Assembly (NCBI GenBank): GCA_017999985.1
Contig: JAGNKU010000001.1
Coordinates: 115,321-179,320 of the forward strand
From: Phycisphaerae bacterium
GTDB lineage: Bacteria; Planctomycetota; Phycisphaerae; UBA1845; Fen-1342
Direction of reading: 5' to 3'
DNA length: 64,000 bases
Position numbers and translations under genes: made by a program. Position 1 is the first letter of the stretch, and each line of letters opens with the position of its first letter. The notes below the pieces were generated by a model. That model had not been told where the DNA came from. It made no database searches and was given only the letters and a program-made list of their open reading frames with translations. Below, in pieces: positions 40,579 through 49,873 of the stretch.

Positions 40579-42879
40579 TTACGGCGTCAGCAGCGTCACA
40601 AACGGATTGATATCGCCGAACGAGGGATAAACGCCATTGCCGTCAATATCGCCGTTGGCCGCCGGGCAACCCGGGTACGTCGGCTGCCACGCAGCGAAGT
40701 TCGACAGGTACAGCACAAATGGGTTGATGTCGCTGTAGTCGACATCGCCGTCGCAGTTCAGATCGCCGCGCACCGTCACCGTGAAAGTCGCGACCGCCGC
40801 CCCGCCGGGCACACCGTCTCCGCTCGGCAGCGGGGCCGAGCCGTCGGTCTTCACCAGCTCGCCGTCCAGCGCCTGCCCCGTCGCGACGTTCACCAGCGTG
40901 TCCGCGACCGTCAGCGTGTATGTATCCGTCGCGAGCGCCGCCGCCGGCGTCAGCGTGATCGCGAACCGCGCCGCATCGTACGCCAGCGCGCATGGCACAA
41001 CGCCGCCGCGCGCCCCCACGAGCGCGAACGCCCCCGCGTCCGCCACGATGTCCTCCTGGAACACCAGCTCAATCGCCGCAACTTCCGCCGGCGTCCGCAC
41101 GGCTCCCGGCGGCGGATCGAGCACGACGATCTTCGGCGGCCCCTCGTCGAAGATGACTTCTGACTGGCCGGCACGCAGGACCCACGGCGTCGGATCGAAC
41201 GCCACGTCGTATACGCCGGGGCTCGCGACGGGCAGCAGCAGGTATTCGCGCCGCGCATCGTTCCAGATCACGTGCGTCACCGGACCGTTGTCATCCGTCG
41301 CGACGATGTCGAGCGGCATGGTGAAGACCGATTCCTGCGTGCCCTGCAACTGCTCGATGAACAGCTCCACGTAGCCGGCGCCGTCGATGTCGAGCGGGCG
41401 CCAGGCGTAGACGTAGAACGGCGCGCCCACGCCGTAGATCCACTGGTCGAAGTACCACGACAGCTCGCGCCCCGTCGCGCTCTCCGCCAAGGCCACGAAG
41501 TCTTCCGTCGTCGCCGCGTTCTCGCCGCCGTACGCCGCCCGATACGCCGCCAGCAGGTCGAAGAACGCCGCGTCGCCGACCACGTGCCGGAGCATGTGCA
41601 GCACCCAGGCCGCCTTCAGGTACGTCGTGTTGTAGGCGAAAATCGCCTCGATGCTGTCCGGGTTGTAGACGTAGACGCTGCCGCTCGGCTCGCTGGGGCG
41701 CTTGTTGGCCATGTTCGCGTGCAGCCACGGCGCGCCGGGGCTGCCCGGCTGGAACTCGCGCCACAGGGCTTCCGAATACGTGGCGAAGCCCTCGCTCAGC
41801 CAGATGTCGTGCCAGGTCGCGTACGTGACCCAATCGCCCCACCACTGGTGCGCCAGCTCGTGCGCGACGGTGCCCTCGTCGAAGCCCAGCATGCTGGTCA
41901 TCGTCTGGTGTTCCATCGCGCCGGCCCCGCCCCATTCGAGCATGCCGTACTTCTCGTTCGCGAACGGGTACGTGCCGAACACGTCGCTGTACGTCGTCAG
42001 CATGGTCTTGCAGCGCAGCCACGCCGCCCGATTGCCGGCCGTGTTGTGCTCCGGATAAATGAAGAACTGCAACGGCATACTCGCGCCGTCGTACGTCCAC
42101 GTGTCTTCGAAGACGTCGAAGTTCGTTGTCGCAAAACAGTACAGGTAATCCTCGGTCGGGTATTCTGTCTTCCAGCGATAGCGCTGCAGGCCACCGCCGA
42201 CGTCGTCCACGCCCAGCAGCACGCCGTTGGACGCCACCTTCTGCGTTGCGGGCACGGTGAACCACAGGTCGGCCGTCGTCTTGTCGAGCAGGTCGTCCTT
42301 CGCTGGCCACCACGTGTACGCGTACCACGGATCGCTCTCGGTGAACGCCTCCGGCACGCCGCCGCGCAGACGGAACGTGATCGAGCCGAAGCTGCCCACC
42401 GACTGCGGATAGCCGCTGTACGCCACATACAGCGCAAACTCCTCGCCCGCGCCATACGGCCGATCGAGCGTCACATCGATGTTGGCCTCGTCGAGCCGCG
42501 TCCAGGTCACCGGCACGCCGCCGACGCGCAGGTCGGAGATGGTGAGCACGTCGTGCAGCCGGAACCGGAAGACGCTGAGTCCGGCAACCAGACTGCGCAC
42601 GGTCATGGTGTTCGACCCGCCCAGCCAGTGACCAGCCGCGTCGATCGTCAGGTCAAGGTGATAGTGCCGCACATCGGTGTCAGCAGCCCGTTCGTCGCGC
42701 GGCTGCGCCGCGTACCACTGCTCCAGAGCGGCACCACTCATGTGCGACCACTGGTGCCCCTGCTCCAGAGCAGTGCCGCCTACGTGCGCTGACTTGTGCT
42801 CTGGAGCAGTGCCAGCGCCCACCGCCGTCGCGCTCGTGACACCCCAGCCCAACACAACCACCAACCACCTTCTGCTCAT
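40579..42879 (-). CDS. Secreted M1 family zinc metallopeptidase with dockerin-like C-terminus (paralogue A)
   Basis: The 766-residue protein has a signal peptide (MSRRWLVVVLGWG... to about residue 22), a repeat-derived insert (about residues 23-55), the M1 N-terminal beta domain (TDVRHYHLDLTIDAAGHWLG), GAMEHQT in place of the GAMEN exopeptidase motif, and the zinc site HELAHQWWGD with the third ligand in WLSEGFATY. After the helical domain comes a beta-sandwich and a C-terminal tail of two dockerin-like calcium repeats (GDLNCDGDVDYSDINPFVLY and GDIDGNGVYPSFGDINPFVT). The start at 42879 has GAGG seven bases upstream. It is one of a tandem pair with the gene at 43047-45347, which has exactly the same number of codons. 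Confidence 0.9.
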   Translation of the reverse strand: MSRRWLVVVLGWGVTSATAVGAGTAPEHKSAHVGGTALEQGHQWSHMSGAALEQWYAAQPRDERAADTDVRHYHLDLTIDAAGHWLGGSNTMTVRSLVAGLSVFRFRLHDVLTISDLRVGGVPVTWTRLDEANIDVTLDRPYGAGEEFALYVAYSGYPQSVGSFGSITFRLRGGVPEAFTESDPWYAYTWWPAKDDLLDKTTADLWFTVPATQKVASNGVLLGVDDVGGGLQRYRWKTEYPTEDYLYCFATTNFDVFEDTWTYDGASMPLQFFIYPEHNTAGNRAAWLRCKTMLTTYSDVFGTYPFANEKYGMLEWGGAGAMEHQTMTSMLGFDEGTVAHELAHQWWGDWVTYATWHDIWLSEGFATYSEALWREFQPGSPGAPWLHANMANKRPSEPSGSVYVYNPDSIEAIFAYNTTYLKAAWVLHMLRHVVGDAAFFDLLAAYRAAYGGENAATTEDFVALAESATGRELSWYFDQWIYGVGAPFYVYAWRPLDIDGAGYVELFIEQLQGTQESVFTMPLDIVATDDNGPVTHVIWNDARREYLLLPVASPGVYDVAFDPTPWVLRAGQSEVIFDEGPPKIVVLDPPPGAVRTPAEVAAIELVFQEDIVADAGAFALVGARGGVVPCALAYDAARFAITLTPAAALATDTYTLTVADTLVNVATGQALDGELVKTDGSAPLPSGDGVPGGAAVATFTVTVRGDLNCDGDVDYSDINPFVLYLSNFAAWQPTYPGCPAANGDIDGNGVYPSFGDINPFVTLLTP
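42716..42813. repeat. Three copies of a TGCTCTGGAGCA palindrome inside the peptidase coding sequence
   Basis: Units centred on TGCTCYRGAGC with GGCAC/GTGCC ends occur at 42716-42735, 42760-42777 and about 42795-42813, separated by about 25-base spacers that are themselves similar. They encode the peptide stretch GGTALEQ...GAALEQ between the signal peptide and the catalytic domain of peptidase A. The same palindrome stands alone between the two peptidase genes and in the hydrogenase operon. Confidence 0.8.
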
Positions 42880-42983
42880 GGGGGTACCTCGCGACCGGCG
42901 TTGGAGCGCTTCCATCCGCAACCTGCCTCTCCCGCCCATTATACGGGTTGCGGCGGCCGACTGCGCATGCCAACTGCGCGGCG

Positions 42984-43007
42984 TGGCACTGCTCTGGAGC
43001 AGTGCCA
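42984..43007. repeat. Perfect palindrome between the tandem peptidase genes
   Basis: An 11-bp arm TGGCACTGCTC (42984-42994) pairs perfectly with GAGCAGTGCCA (42997-43007) around a two-base centre. It lies in the 167-base gap upstream of peptidase A and is the cleanest copy of the family. Confidence 0.85.
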
Positions 43008-43046
43008 ACCCGTCCGCGCGCCGGTTTTATCGGTGCCCGCGCTCGT

Positions 43047-45347
43047 CTACGGATTGACGATCAGACTGACGAACGGATTGATGTCGCCGAAGTTCACCGC
43101 TCCGTCCCCATCGACGTCGCCGCTGCGCGCCGGACAGTGCGGATAGGTCTCCGCCCACACGCCGGGATTCGACAGGGCCAACACGAACGCATTAACGTCG
43201 CCGAAATTGACAATGCCGTCGCAGTTCAAGTCCCCCGGCACGTACACCGCGAACGTCGCCAACGCCGCCCCGCCCGCCAGCCCGTCGCCGCTCGGCAGCG
43301 GCCCCATCGCACGGGGCTTCGACAGCTCGCCGTCCAGCGCCACGCCCGCCATGCTCACCACCGTATCGGCGATGGTCAGCGTGTACTCGTCCGGCAACAG
43401 ATCGCTCGCCGGCGTCAGCGTGACCGCCTGCCGCACCGCGTCGTAGGCAAACGCACAGGTTACGTTGCCAGTGCGCGCGCCGACCAGCGTGAAATCCGCC
43501 GCCGCCGCCGTCACCGGCACGTGGAACACCGCCTCCAGCTCCGGCAGGTCCGCGGCCTGCACGACCGCCCCGGGCGCCGGCTGCAGCGTCACGATCTTCG
43601 GCGGCGCCCCATCCGGGAACACCAGCTCCTGCTGGTCCGCCAGGATCCACGGCGTCGGATCGAACCGCAGGTAGTCGCTTGTCGTGCTCCGCACCGGAAA
43701 CAGCAGGTATTCCACGCGCGCATCGTTCCAGACCGTGTAGGCCGCGTCTCCCTCCGCGTCCGTGACCACCAGATCGATCGGCATGTCGAACACGGACTCG
43801 GATGTGCCCTGGATCTGCTCGATATACAGCTCGATGTAGCCCGCCCCGTCGACCACGATGGGCTGCCAGCCGAAGGTGTAAAACGGCAGCGGCGCCTCGT
43901 AGACCCAGCGCTGGAAGAAATTGGCCAGATCATCGCCGGTGACGCCCTCGACCACCGCCCGGAAATCCTCGGTGGTCCCCGAGCCGCCGCCGTACGCCGC
44001 ACGCCACGCCGCGAGCACGTCGAAGAACGCGTCGTCGCCGATCCGGTGGCGGAGCATGTGCAGTACCCAGGCCGCCTTGTAGTAGCTGAGGTTCATATCG
44101 AGGATCCGTGCCGGATCGGAGGCATCGTAGCAGTAGACCGTGCCGTAGGCGGTCTCAGCCGGCCTGCGGACGGACATGACGGCGTGGAGCCAGGGCTCGC
44201 CGGGGCTGCCGGGGCGGTGCTCGAACCACAGCGCCTCGGAGTACGTCGCGAAGCCCTCGTTGAGCCAGATGTCGTGCCAGGTGGCGCAGGTCACGTGGTC
44301 GCCCCACCACTGGTGCGACAGCTCGTGGGCGACGAGCCATTCGCCGAAGCCGCCGATGCTGGTGATGGTCTGGTGCTCCATGCCGCCACCCCAGCCAAAT
44401 TCGAGCATGCCGTACTTCTCGTTCATGAAGGGGTAAGTGCCATAGAGGTCGCTGAACGTGGTAAGCATGTTCTCGCAGGCCCGCCAGGCCGAGCGGTGAC
44501 TGGGCGTGTTGTCTTCGGGGTAGATGAAGAACTTCAGCGGCAGGGTGACACCGTCGCGGGTCCACGTGGACTCGAACGTGTCATAGTTCGTCGCGCCGAA
44601 GCAGTACAGGTAGTCGGCGGTCGGATACTCCGTCTTCCAGCGATAGCGGAGCTTGCCCGGTGCCAGCACGTCGGTCCCCTGCAGCAGGCCGTTGGACGCG
44701 ACAACGAGCGTATCGGGCACCGTGTACCACAGGTCGGCGGTGGTCTTGTCCGTTAGGGCATCCTTGACCGGCCACCACGTGTGGGCAAAGAACGGCTCAC
44801 TGAGCGTGTAGATGTCCGGGCTGCCGCCGCGCGTGCGGAACGTGATGGCGCCGAGCCCCTGGCCAGAGGGCGGATGACCGGTGTAGGCGATCGTGATGTC
44901 AAACACCTCGTCCACGCCGTAGGGGCGGTCGAGGGTGACCGCCACGGTGGCGGAGTCCAGCCGTTGCCAGGCCAGCGGCGTCGCATCGCGCGAGAGCGTG
45001 GTGATCGTGAAATTCTCGTGCAAGCGGAAGTGGAAGAGGGTGAGGTCCGGCACCAGGCTGCGCACGGTGATCGTGTTCGACCCCGCCAGTGTCGTCGTGG
45101 CCGGGATAATCTCGAGGTCAAGCTGATAGTGCAACACGTCGGTGAAATCGTCGTACGCGTTGCCCGGCGGGAAGGCGCGCGGCAGGCCGCCCGGCAGCAG
45201 CTCGCCGACGGGTCCACAGGCCGCGGCCAGGGCGCGCGCCGCATCCGCCTTCGCCGGCACGCCGTACCAGTCCTGATCCGGGAGCCCCTGTCCACAGGCT
45301 GCACACACGCACAGTCCCAGTCCCGCTGCCAGCACGATCGGACGCAT
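43047..45347 (-). CDS. Secreted M1 family zinc metallopeptidase with dockerin-like C-terminus (paralogue B)
   Basis: The 766-residue protein has a signal peptide (MRPIVLAAGLGLCVCAACGQ), the M1 beta domain (VLHYQLDLEIIPATTTLAG), GGMEHQT, zinc site HELSHQWWGD with the glutamate ligand in WLNEGFATY, a helical domain, a beta-sandwich and two dockerin-like repeats (GDLNCDGIVNFGDVNAFVLA and GDVDGDGAVNFGDINPFVSL). It is collinear with paralogue A downstream of it and clearly arose by tandem duplication, but lacks the repeat insert after the signal peptide. The ATG at 45347 has GGTGG five bases upstream; a GTG three codons earlier lies inside that site and is rejected. The likely role is degradation of extracellular peptides. 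Confidence 0.92.
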   Translation of the reverse strand: MRPIVLAAGLGLCVCAACGQGLPDQDWYGVPAKADAARALAAACGPVGELLPGGLPRAFPPGNAYDDFTDVLHYQLDLEIIPATTTLAGSNTITVRSLVPDLTLFHFRLHENFTITTLSRDATPLAWQRLDSATVAVTLDRPYGVDEVFDITIAYTGHPPSGQGLGAITFRTRGGSPDIYTLSEPFFAHTWWPVKDALTDKTTADLWYTVPDTLVVASNGLLQGTDVLAPGKLRYRWKTEYPTADYLYCFGATNYDTFESTWTRDGVTLPLKFFIYPEDNTPSHRSAWRACENMLTTFSDLYGTYPFMNEKYGMLEFGWGGGMEHQTITSIGGFGEWLVAHELSHQWWGDHVTCATWHDIWLNEGFATYSEALWFEHRPGSPGEPWLHAVMSVRRPAETAYGTVYCYDASDPARILDMNLSYYKAAWVLHMLRHRIGDDAFFDVLAAWRAAYGGGSGTTEDFRAVVEGVTGDDLANFFQRWVYEAPLPFYTFGWQPIVVDGAGYIELYIEQIQGTSESVFDMPIDLVVTDAEGDAAYTVWNDARVEYLLFPVRSTTSDYLRFDPTPWILADQQELVFPDGAPPKIVTLQPAPGAVVQAADLPELEAVFHVPVTAAAADFTLVGARTGNVTCAFAYDAVRQAVTLTPASDLLPDEYTLTIADTVVSMAGVALDGELSKPRAMGPLPSGDGLAGGAALATFAVYVPGDLNCDGIVNFGDVNAFVLALSNPGVWAETYPHCPARSGDVDGDGAVNFGDINPFVSLIVNP

Positions 45348-45498
45348 GAAATCCACCTTTCCCCGCGGTGCAGGCCCAAGCGCACGGCGGACGCATAAAT
45401 CCTAACTTACCTGGGAATAGCGCGTTGTCGGTTGTTGTCACGACGACGCGACAATCTCCGACAACTACTACGTTCGACCGACGCGCGGCCGCGTCGTG

Positions 45499-46203
45499 CT
45501 ACAGCGGGCGCTTCCTCGCCCGCCCGGGCGCACGGGGCAGATCGGCGCGCAGCACCCCCGATTTCCGATAGCGGAGTACCACCCGCGCGTCCGCTTCACC
45601 AGGCAGCCGATAGGACAGCGCGCCGACGTACTCCAGCACACACATGGCCGCGGCGGCCTGCGCGGCGGCACGTTCCTCGGCCGCTCGAGCTGCCGACTTG
45701 AAGAACCAGCATTCCCCGCCGGACCGCACAAAACCCGCCGCGTACTCCAGCAACACCGGTAACTCCGCGACCGCCCGACTCGTCACCGCGTCAAACCGTT
45801 CGCGATACGCCGGCGCGTGTGCCCGCACCTCCGCCCGGCCCCAGAGCGCGGTCGCGTTCGACAGGCCCAGTCGTGCAATCATCCGCGCCGCCGCATCGAC
45901 CTTCTTCCGCGTCGCGTCCAGGAGCGTCACGCGCACGCCCTCGCACACGCACGCCACGGGAACCCCTGGCAGTCCCCCGCCACTACCGAGATCCAGCAAC
46001 GCTTGCACGCGCCGTTCGGATACGAGCCCTGCCAGTGCCAGGCTGTCACAGACATGCCCCCGCCAGATTTCCGCCGCCGTCTTCGCCGCCGTCAGATTCA
46101 GCCGCGCATTCTCTTCCAGCAGCAACCGGACGAACTCCGCCAATCGCGCGTACGCCGCCGCACCGACATCGTACCCGGCGGCCCGCAATTCCTCGCGCGT
46201 CAC
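45499..46203 (-). CDS. rsmG: 16S rRNA (guanine527-N7)-methyltransferase RsmG
   Basis: The 234-residue protein is a class I SAM methyltransferase with the RsmG signatures NLTAAKTAAEIWRGHVCDSL, LLDLGSGGGLPGVPVA (motif I), VTLLDATRKKVDAAARMI and VTSRAVAELPVLLEYAAG. It methylates G527 in the 530 loop of 16S rRNA. I take the GTG at 46203, one base after the stop of the upstream gene; an ATG at 46233 would overlap that gene by 29 bases and is also possible. The C-terminus is basic. Confidence 0.92.
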   Translation of the reverse strand: MTREELRAAGYDVGAAAYARLAEFVRLLLEENARLNLTAAKTAAEIWRGHVCDSLALAGLVSERRVQALLDLGSGGGLPGVPVACVCEGVRVTLLDATRKKVDAAARMIARLGLSNATALWGRAEVRAHAPAYRERFDAVTSRAVAELPVLLEYAAGFVRSGGECWFFKSAARAAEERAAAQAAAAMCVLEYVGALSYRLPGEADARVVLRYRKSGVLRADLPRAPGRARKRPL

Positions 46204-46204
46204 C

Positions 46205-49174
46205 TCAGGGCCCTGCCGGCTCGGCCAGCGCATCCGCCAGCCATTCGATCACGTGCCGCGGCGTCGCCGGCGTGTGGTGCGCGATGTGGTGCCGGCAACT
46301 GAAGCCCGATACCGCGATCTCGGCGTCGCCGCGCGCCCGTACCGCCGGGAACAGCCGCTGCTCGCCGACCGCCTTCGCCACGTCGTAATGCTCCACCTCG
46401 TGGCCGAAGGCACCCGCCATCCCGCAGCAGCCGCTGTTGATCTCGGACGCCTGCCCGTGCGTGCACGCCGTCAGCACCGCCAGCGCATCCGCCGTGCCCG
46501 TCAGCGCCTTCTGGTGGCAATGCCCGTGATAGAGCAGCTTGGGCACCGCGTCGCGGAAGCGCAGCGCCTGCGGGTTCTTTCGCAGCTCCGCCGCCACGAA
46601 CGTCTCGATCGTCATTGCCCGGCTGGCGATCTGTCGTGCGGCCGGCGTGCGCACCATCTGCGGCAGCTCGTCCAGCAGCACCGACACGCAGCTCGGCTCC
46701 GTGCCGACGATCGCCACTCCGCGCTCCGCGTACGGCGCCAACACCTGCACGTTCGCCTCGGCCAGCTTTTTCGCGTCGCGCAGCAGACCCTTGCTGATCA
46801 GCGGCCGGCCGCAGCAGCGCGTCGCCGGCACGATGACTTCGTAGCCCAGCGCTTCGAGCACCTTCAGCGCCGCGCGCCCCACCTGCGGCTGGTAGAAGTT
46901 CGCCCAGGTGTCGACGAAGTACACGACCTGCGGCCGGCCCGCCGCGGCAACCGCCTCCCCGCGCCGCGCCAGCCACTGCCGGAACGTCGGCCGCGCGAAC
47001 CGCGGAAACGGCACGCGGCGATCGAACCCGAACAGGTGCTCCATCAGCGCCCGCACCGCACGCGACTGCATCACCCAGTTGCTCAGCGGCGCGAAATGGC
47101 TGCCCCACGGCGCCTTGTCCACCGACGCCGCCACCAGGCGCGTCCGCGCCGGCACGCCGAGCCGGTCGTTGCGGTGCGCGAGCCACTCGGCCTTCAGCTT
47201 GGCCATGTCGGTGCCGGTGGGGCATTCGGTCTTGCACGCCTTGCAGCTCAGGCACAGGTCCATGACCTCATCGAGCGCTTCATCGGCCAACCCGGTCAGC
47301 AGCCCCCGGTTCGACAGGGCGATCCGCAGCGCGTTCGCCCGGGCCCGCGTGCTGTGCGCCTCGTCGCCGGTCGCCATGTACGACGGGCACATTGTGCCGA
47401 TCAGCCGCTGCCGGCACTGCCCCAGCCCGCTGCACATCCCCGCCAGTCCGGCCATCCCGCCGTACTTGTCGAAGTCCAGAATCGTCGCCGGCTGCTGCGA
47501 CTCGAAGCCGTCACCGTAGCGCAGATTCTCGTCCATCGGCAGCGCGGCGACGATCTTCCCCGGATTCAGGATGCCGTCCGGGTCGAACGTCCGCTTGATC
47601 GTCTCGAACGCCGCCATCAGCCGCGGCCCGAAGGTCTTGCCCAGCCAGCACGACCGCACGATCCCGTCGCCGTGCTCGCCGCTCATTGTCCCGCCGAATT
47701 CCGCGACCAGCGTGCTGACGCGGTCGCCGATCCGGCGCAGGCGCACAATGTCCTCGCGCCGCTTGAGATTCAGCACCGGCCGCACGTGCAGACAGCCCAC
47801 GCTGGCGTGGCCGTAATAGCCGGCCTGCTCCACACCCTCTTCGCGGAGCACTTCGCCCAGGCGCGTCATGTAGTCGCCCAGCCGGGCAGGATCCACCGAC
47901 GTGTCGTCGATGAAGTCGTACGGCTGCTTATCGCCCGGCCGCGACATGAGCAGCCCCGTGCCGGCCTTGCGCACATCCCACACGTCGGTCTGCTGCGCCG
48001 TGTCGGTCAGAATCGGCCAGGCGTAGCCGATGCCGCGGCTCTGGCAGTCCGCGCACAGCTCGTTGAGCCGGCGACTCAGGCGCGCTTCGTCCTCCTCGTA
48101 GAACTCCACAATGAGCAGCGCGTGCGGATCGCCCTGCAAGAACCAGCGCCGCCGCGCCATCGCCGGATTGTCCTTCGTCGCGTCCAGGATGAACTTGTCG
48201 ACCAACTCGACCGCGGCGGGCTGGTGGGCCAGGTGAACCGGCACCGTGTTCAGCGCCTGCGCCAAGCTGTCGTAATGGACGACGACCATGCCCTTGTAGC
48301 GCGGCAACGGGATGAGATTGACCGTCGCCGCCGTGACAATCGCCAGCGTCCCCTCGCTGCCGCAGAGCAGCGCCTCGACGTTCAGCCGGCCATCGTTTGG
48401 CCGCAGGCGGTCAAGCGCATAGCCGTCGTTCGCGCGCATCACCTTCGGGAAACGCGCCGCGATCTCGTCGGCCTGCTCGGCCAGAATCCTGGTGAGCACG
48501 CGTTCGCATTCGATCGCGCGCGGGTTGGTCGCCGGCGGTTCATCCCGCCCCCACGTGTGCGTCGAGCCGTCCGCGAACACGACGTCCAGGCTCAGCACGT
48601 GATCGACCGTCCGGCCGAAGACGAGCGAATGCGCGCCGCACGAGTTGTTCGCGATCATCCCGCCGACCGTCGCCCGGCTGCTCGTCGCCACGTCCGGCGC
48701 AAAATGCAGCCCGTGCGGGCTGAGCTGCGCGTTCAGCTCGTCGAGCACCACGCCAGCCTCGATACGTGCCGTACGCCGCGCCGGGTCGATCGCCAGCACG
48801 CGATTCAGGTGCCGCGAGCAGTCCACAATCAGCCCGCGGTTCACCGCCCCGCCGGCCAGGCCCGTGCCCGCCCCGCGCGCCGTGACCGGCACGCCGTGCC
48901 GGGCCGCCAGCGTCACGCACGTGGCCACCTCCGCGGCCGAGCGCGGGAAGGCCACCCCCGCCGGCAGGATCTCGTAGATGCTGGCATCCGTGGCGAACAG
49001 GACCCGCGACAGGGCGTCCGTGCGTAGCTCCCCGCCAAGAATGGGCGACAACTCGCGCGCCAGAGCAGCGAATCCGCCCGTCTCGTGTGCGGCTTCGGCG
49101 TGGGTGCCACCCGCAGGTGTGGCACCGGCTCGTGCAGCACCGGCGTCTCGCGGGTGTTCCGAGTTCGTGTCCAT
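46205..49174 (-). CDS. Large FAD-linked and iron-sulfur dehydrogenase (YdiJ / GlcD-GlcF fusion type)
   Basis: The 989-residue protein fuses a PCMH-type FAD domain (about residues 45-560: VTARGAGTGLAGGAVNRGLI, FAPDVATSSRATVGGMIANNSCGAHS, GTMSGEHGDGIVRS, FDPDGILNPGKIV) to a ferredoxin-like module (CLSCKACKTECPTG, plus MCSGLGQCRQ upstream) and two CCG domains (TRCCGRPLISKG; NSGCCGMAGAFGHE). This is the layout of YdiJ-type D-2-hydroxyacid (D-lactate or D-2-hydroxyglutarate) dehydrogenases that feed electrons to the respiratory chain. The substrate is not determined by sequence. The start at 49174 begins MDTNSEHPRD; the first 30 residues are low-complexity and contain a palindromic repeat. Confidence 0.9.
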   Translation of the reverse strand: MDTNSEHPRDAGAARAGATPAGGTHAEAAHETGGFAALARELSPILGGELRTDALSRVLFATDASIYEILPAGVAFPRSAAEVATCVTLAARHGVPVTARGAGTGLAGGAVNRGLIVDCSRHLNRVLAIDPARRTARIEAGVVLDELNAQLSPHGLHFAPDVATSSRATVGGMIANNSCGAHSLVFGRTVDHVLSLDVVFADGSTHTWGRDEPPATNPRAIECERVLTRILAEQADEIAARFPKVMRANDGYALDRLRPNDGRLNVEALLCGSEGTLAIVTAATVNLIPLPRYKGMVVVHYDSLAQALNTVPVHLAHQPAAVELVDKFILDATKDNPAMARRRWFLQGDPHALLIVEFYEEDEARLSRRLNELCADCQSRGIGYAWPILTDTAQQTDVWDVRKAGTGLLMSRPGDKQPYDFIDDTSVDPARLGDYMTRLGEVLREEGVEQAGYYGHASVGCLHVRPVLNLKRREDIVRLRRIGDRVSTLVAEFGGTMSGEHGDGIVRSCWLGKTFGPRLMAAFETIKRTFDPDGILNPGKIVAALPMDENLRYGDGFESQQPATILDFDKYGGMAGLAGMCSGLGQCRQRLIGTMCPSYMATGDEAHSTRARANALRIALSNRGLLTGLADEALDEVMDLCLSCKACKTECPTGTDMAKLKAEWLAHRNDRLGVPARTRLVAASVDKAPWGSHFAPLSNWVMQSRAVRALMEHLFGFDRRVPFPRFARPTFRQWLARRGEAVAAAGRPQVVYFVDTWANFYQPQVGRAALKVLEALGYEVIVPATRCCGRPLISKGLLRDAKKLAEANVQVLAPYAERGVAIVGTEPSCVSVLLDELPQMVRTPAARQIASRAMTIETFVAAELRKNPQALRFRDAVPKLLYHGHCHQKALTGTADALAVLTACTHGQASEINSGCCGMAGAFGHEVEHYDVAKAVGEQRLFPAVRARGDAEIAVSGFSCRHHIAHHTPATPRHVIEWLADALAEPAGP
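49103..49126. repeat. GTGCCAC-type palindrome inside the N-terminal coding region of the FAD/FeS dehydrogenase
   Basis: GGTGCCAC (49103-49110) and GTGGCACC (49119-49126) form perfect arms around an eight-base loop. The copy lies within codons 17-24 of the gene and encodes the poorly conserved segment GATPAGGT before the FAD domain. Confidence 0.7.
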
Positions 49175-49228
49175 GGCTGCCCAGTGTACCATCCACCTGC
49201 CGGCCCCGCAGCGCGGTATGCTGCCCGC

Positions 49229-49855
49229 ATGGACATCGACCTGGAGCAGTTGCCCATCCCCGATTGGGGCCTGACCTGCCCTCATTGCGCGTACCCGCTG
49301 AAGGGGCTGCCCGCCCACCGTTGTCCTGAATGCGGGCGCCCGTTCCGGATCGACGATCTCATCGGCCCATGGACACGCCTGCGCAGCCCGACGTTCACCG
49401 GTAGTGAGCTGCCGCTGCCGGATTTTGGCCTGCACTGCGCGCGGTGCGATCAGCCGCTGGCCGGCGCCATGACCCGCACTTGCCCGCACTGCGCGGCCCC
49501 GTTCGACCCGCGGGCCTGGCTGCCGCGCGAAGCATGGTTCCTGGTCGCGGAGGAACTCTGTCACCCAATACCGTCCCCCGCCGTGCAGGCCCTGCTGGCC
49601 GCCGAGTTGATCCCGTACATCCCCGTTGGCGAGCGTTCGGTGACCGAGATCTACGGCGTGCAGAGCGCCGTCATGGCGCGGGTTCGCGCCCCCCGCGAGT
49701 TCTATTTCGACGTCCGCTGGCACCTGCGCCGCGCCGCCGAAGACGCCCGGCGGTGCCGGACCGCGCGGGCCTGGCGCTGCCCGGCCTGCGGCGAACGCAA
49801 CCCGGCCAACTTTGAGGTGTGCTGGAATTGTGCCGCACCGCCCGCGTCGGCGTGA
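49229..49855 (+). CDS. Three-zinc-ribbon protein with a DUF2007-like segment
   Basis: The 208-residue soluble protein has two closely related zinc ribbons in tandem (CPHCAYPLKGLPAHRCPEC and CARCDQPLAGAMTRTCPHC), each preceded by LPxPDxGL, and a third at the C-terminus (CPACGERNPANFEVCWNC). Between them, residues about 110-170 (SPAVQALLAAELIPYIPVGE, MARVRAPREFYFDVRWHL) resemble DUF2007 signal-transducing domains. The function is unknown. The gene starts 54 bases from the divergent dehydrogenase gene. Confidence 0.75.
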   Translation: MDIDLEQLPIPDWGLTCPHCAYPLKGLPAHRCPECGRPFRIDDLIGPWTRLRSPTFTGSELPLPDFGLHCARCDQPLAGAMTRTCPHCAAPFDPRAWLPREAWFLVAEELCHPIPSPAVQALLAAELIPYIPVGERSVTEIYGVQSAVMARVRAPREFYFDVRWHLRRAAEDARRCRTARAWRCPACGERNPANFEVCWNCAAPPASA

Positions 49856-49873
49856 GTCCCTTCAGCCCGGCGC

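Noticed and set aside
49175..49723. Upstream extension of the FAD/FeS dehydrogenase frame to 49723
   Set aside because: It would cover the divergent zinc-ribbon gene at 49229-49855, which has three intact CxxC pairs, and the extra residues show no domain.
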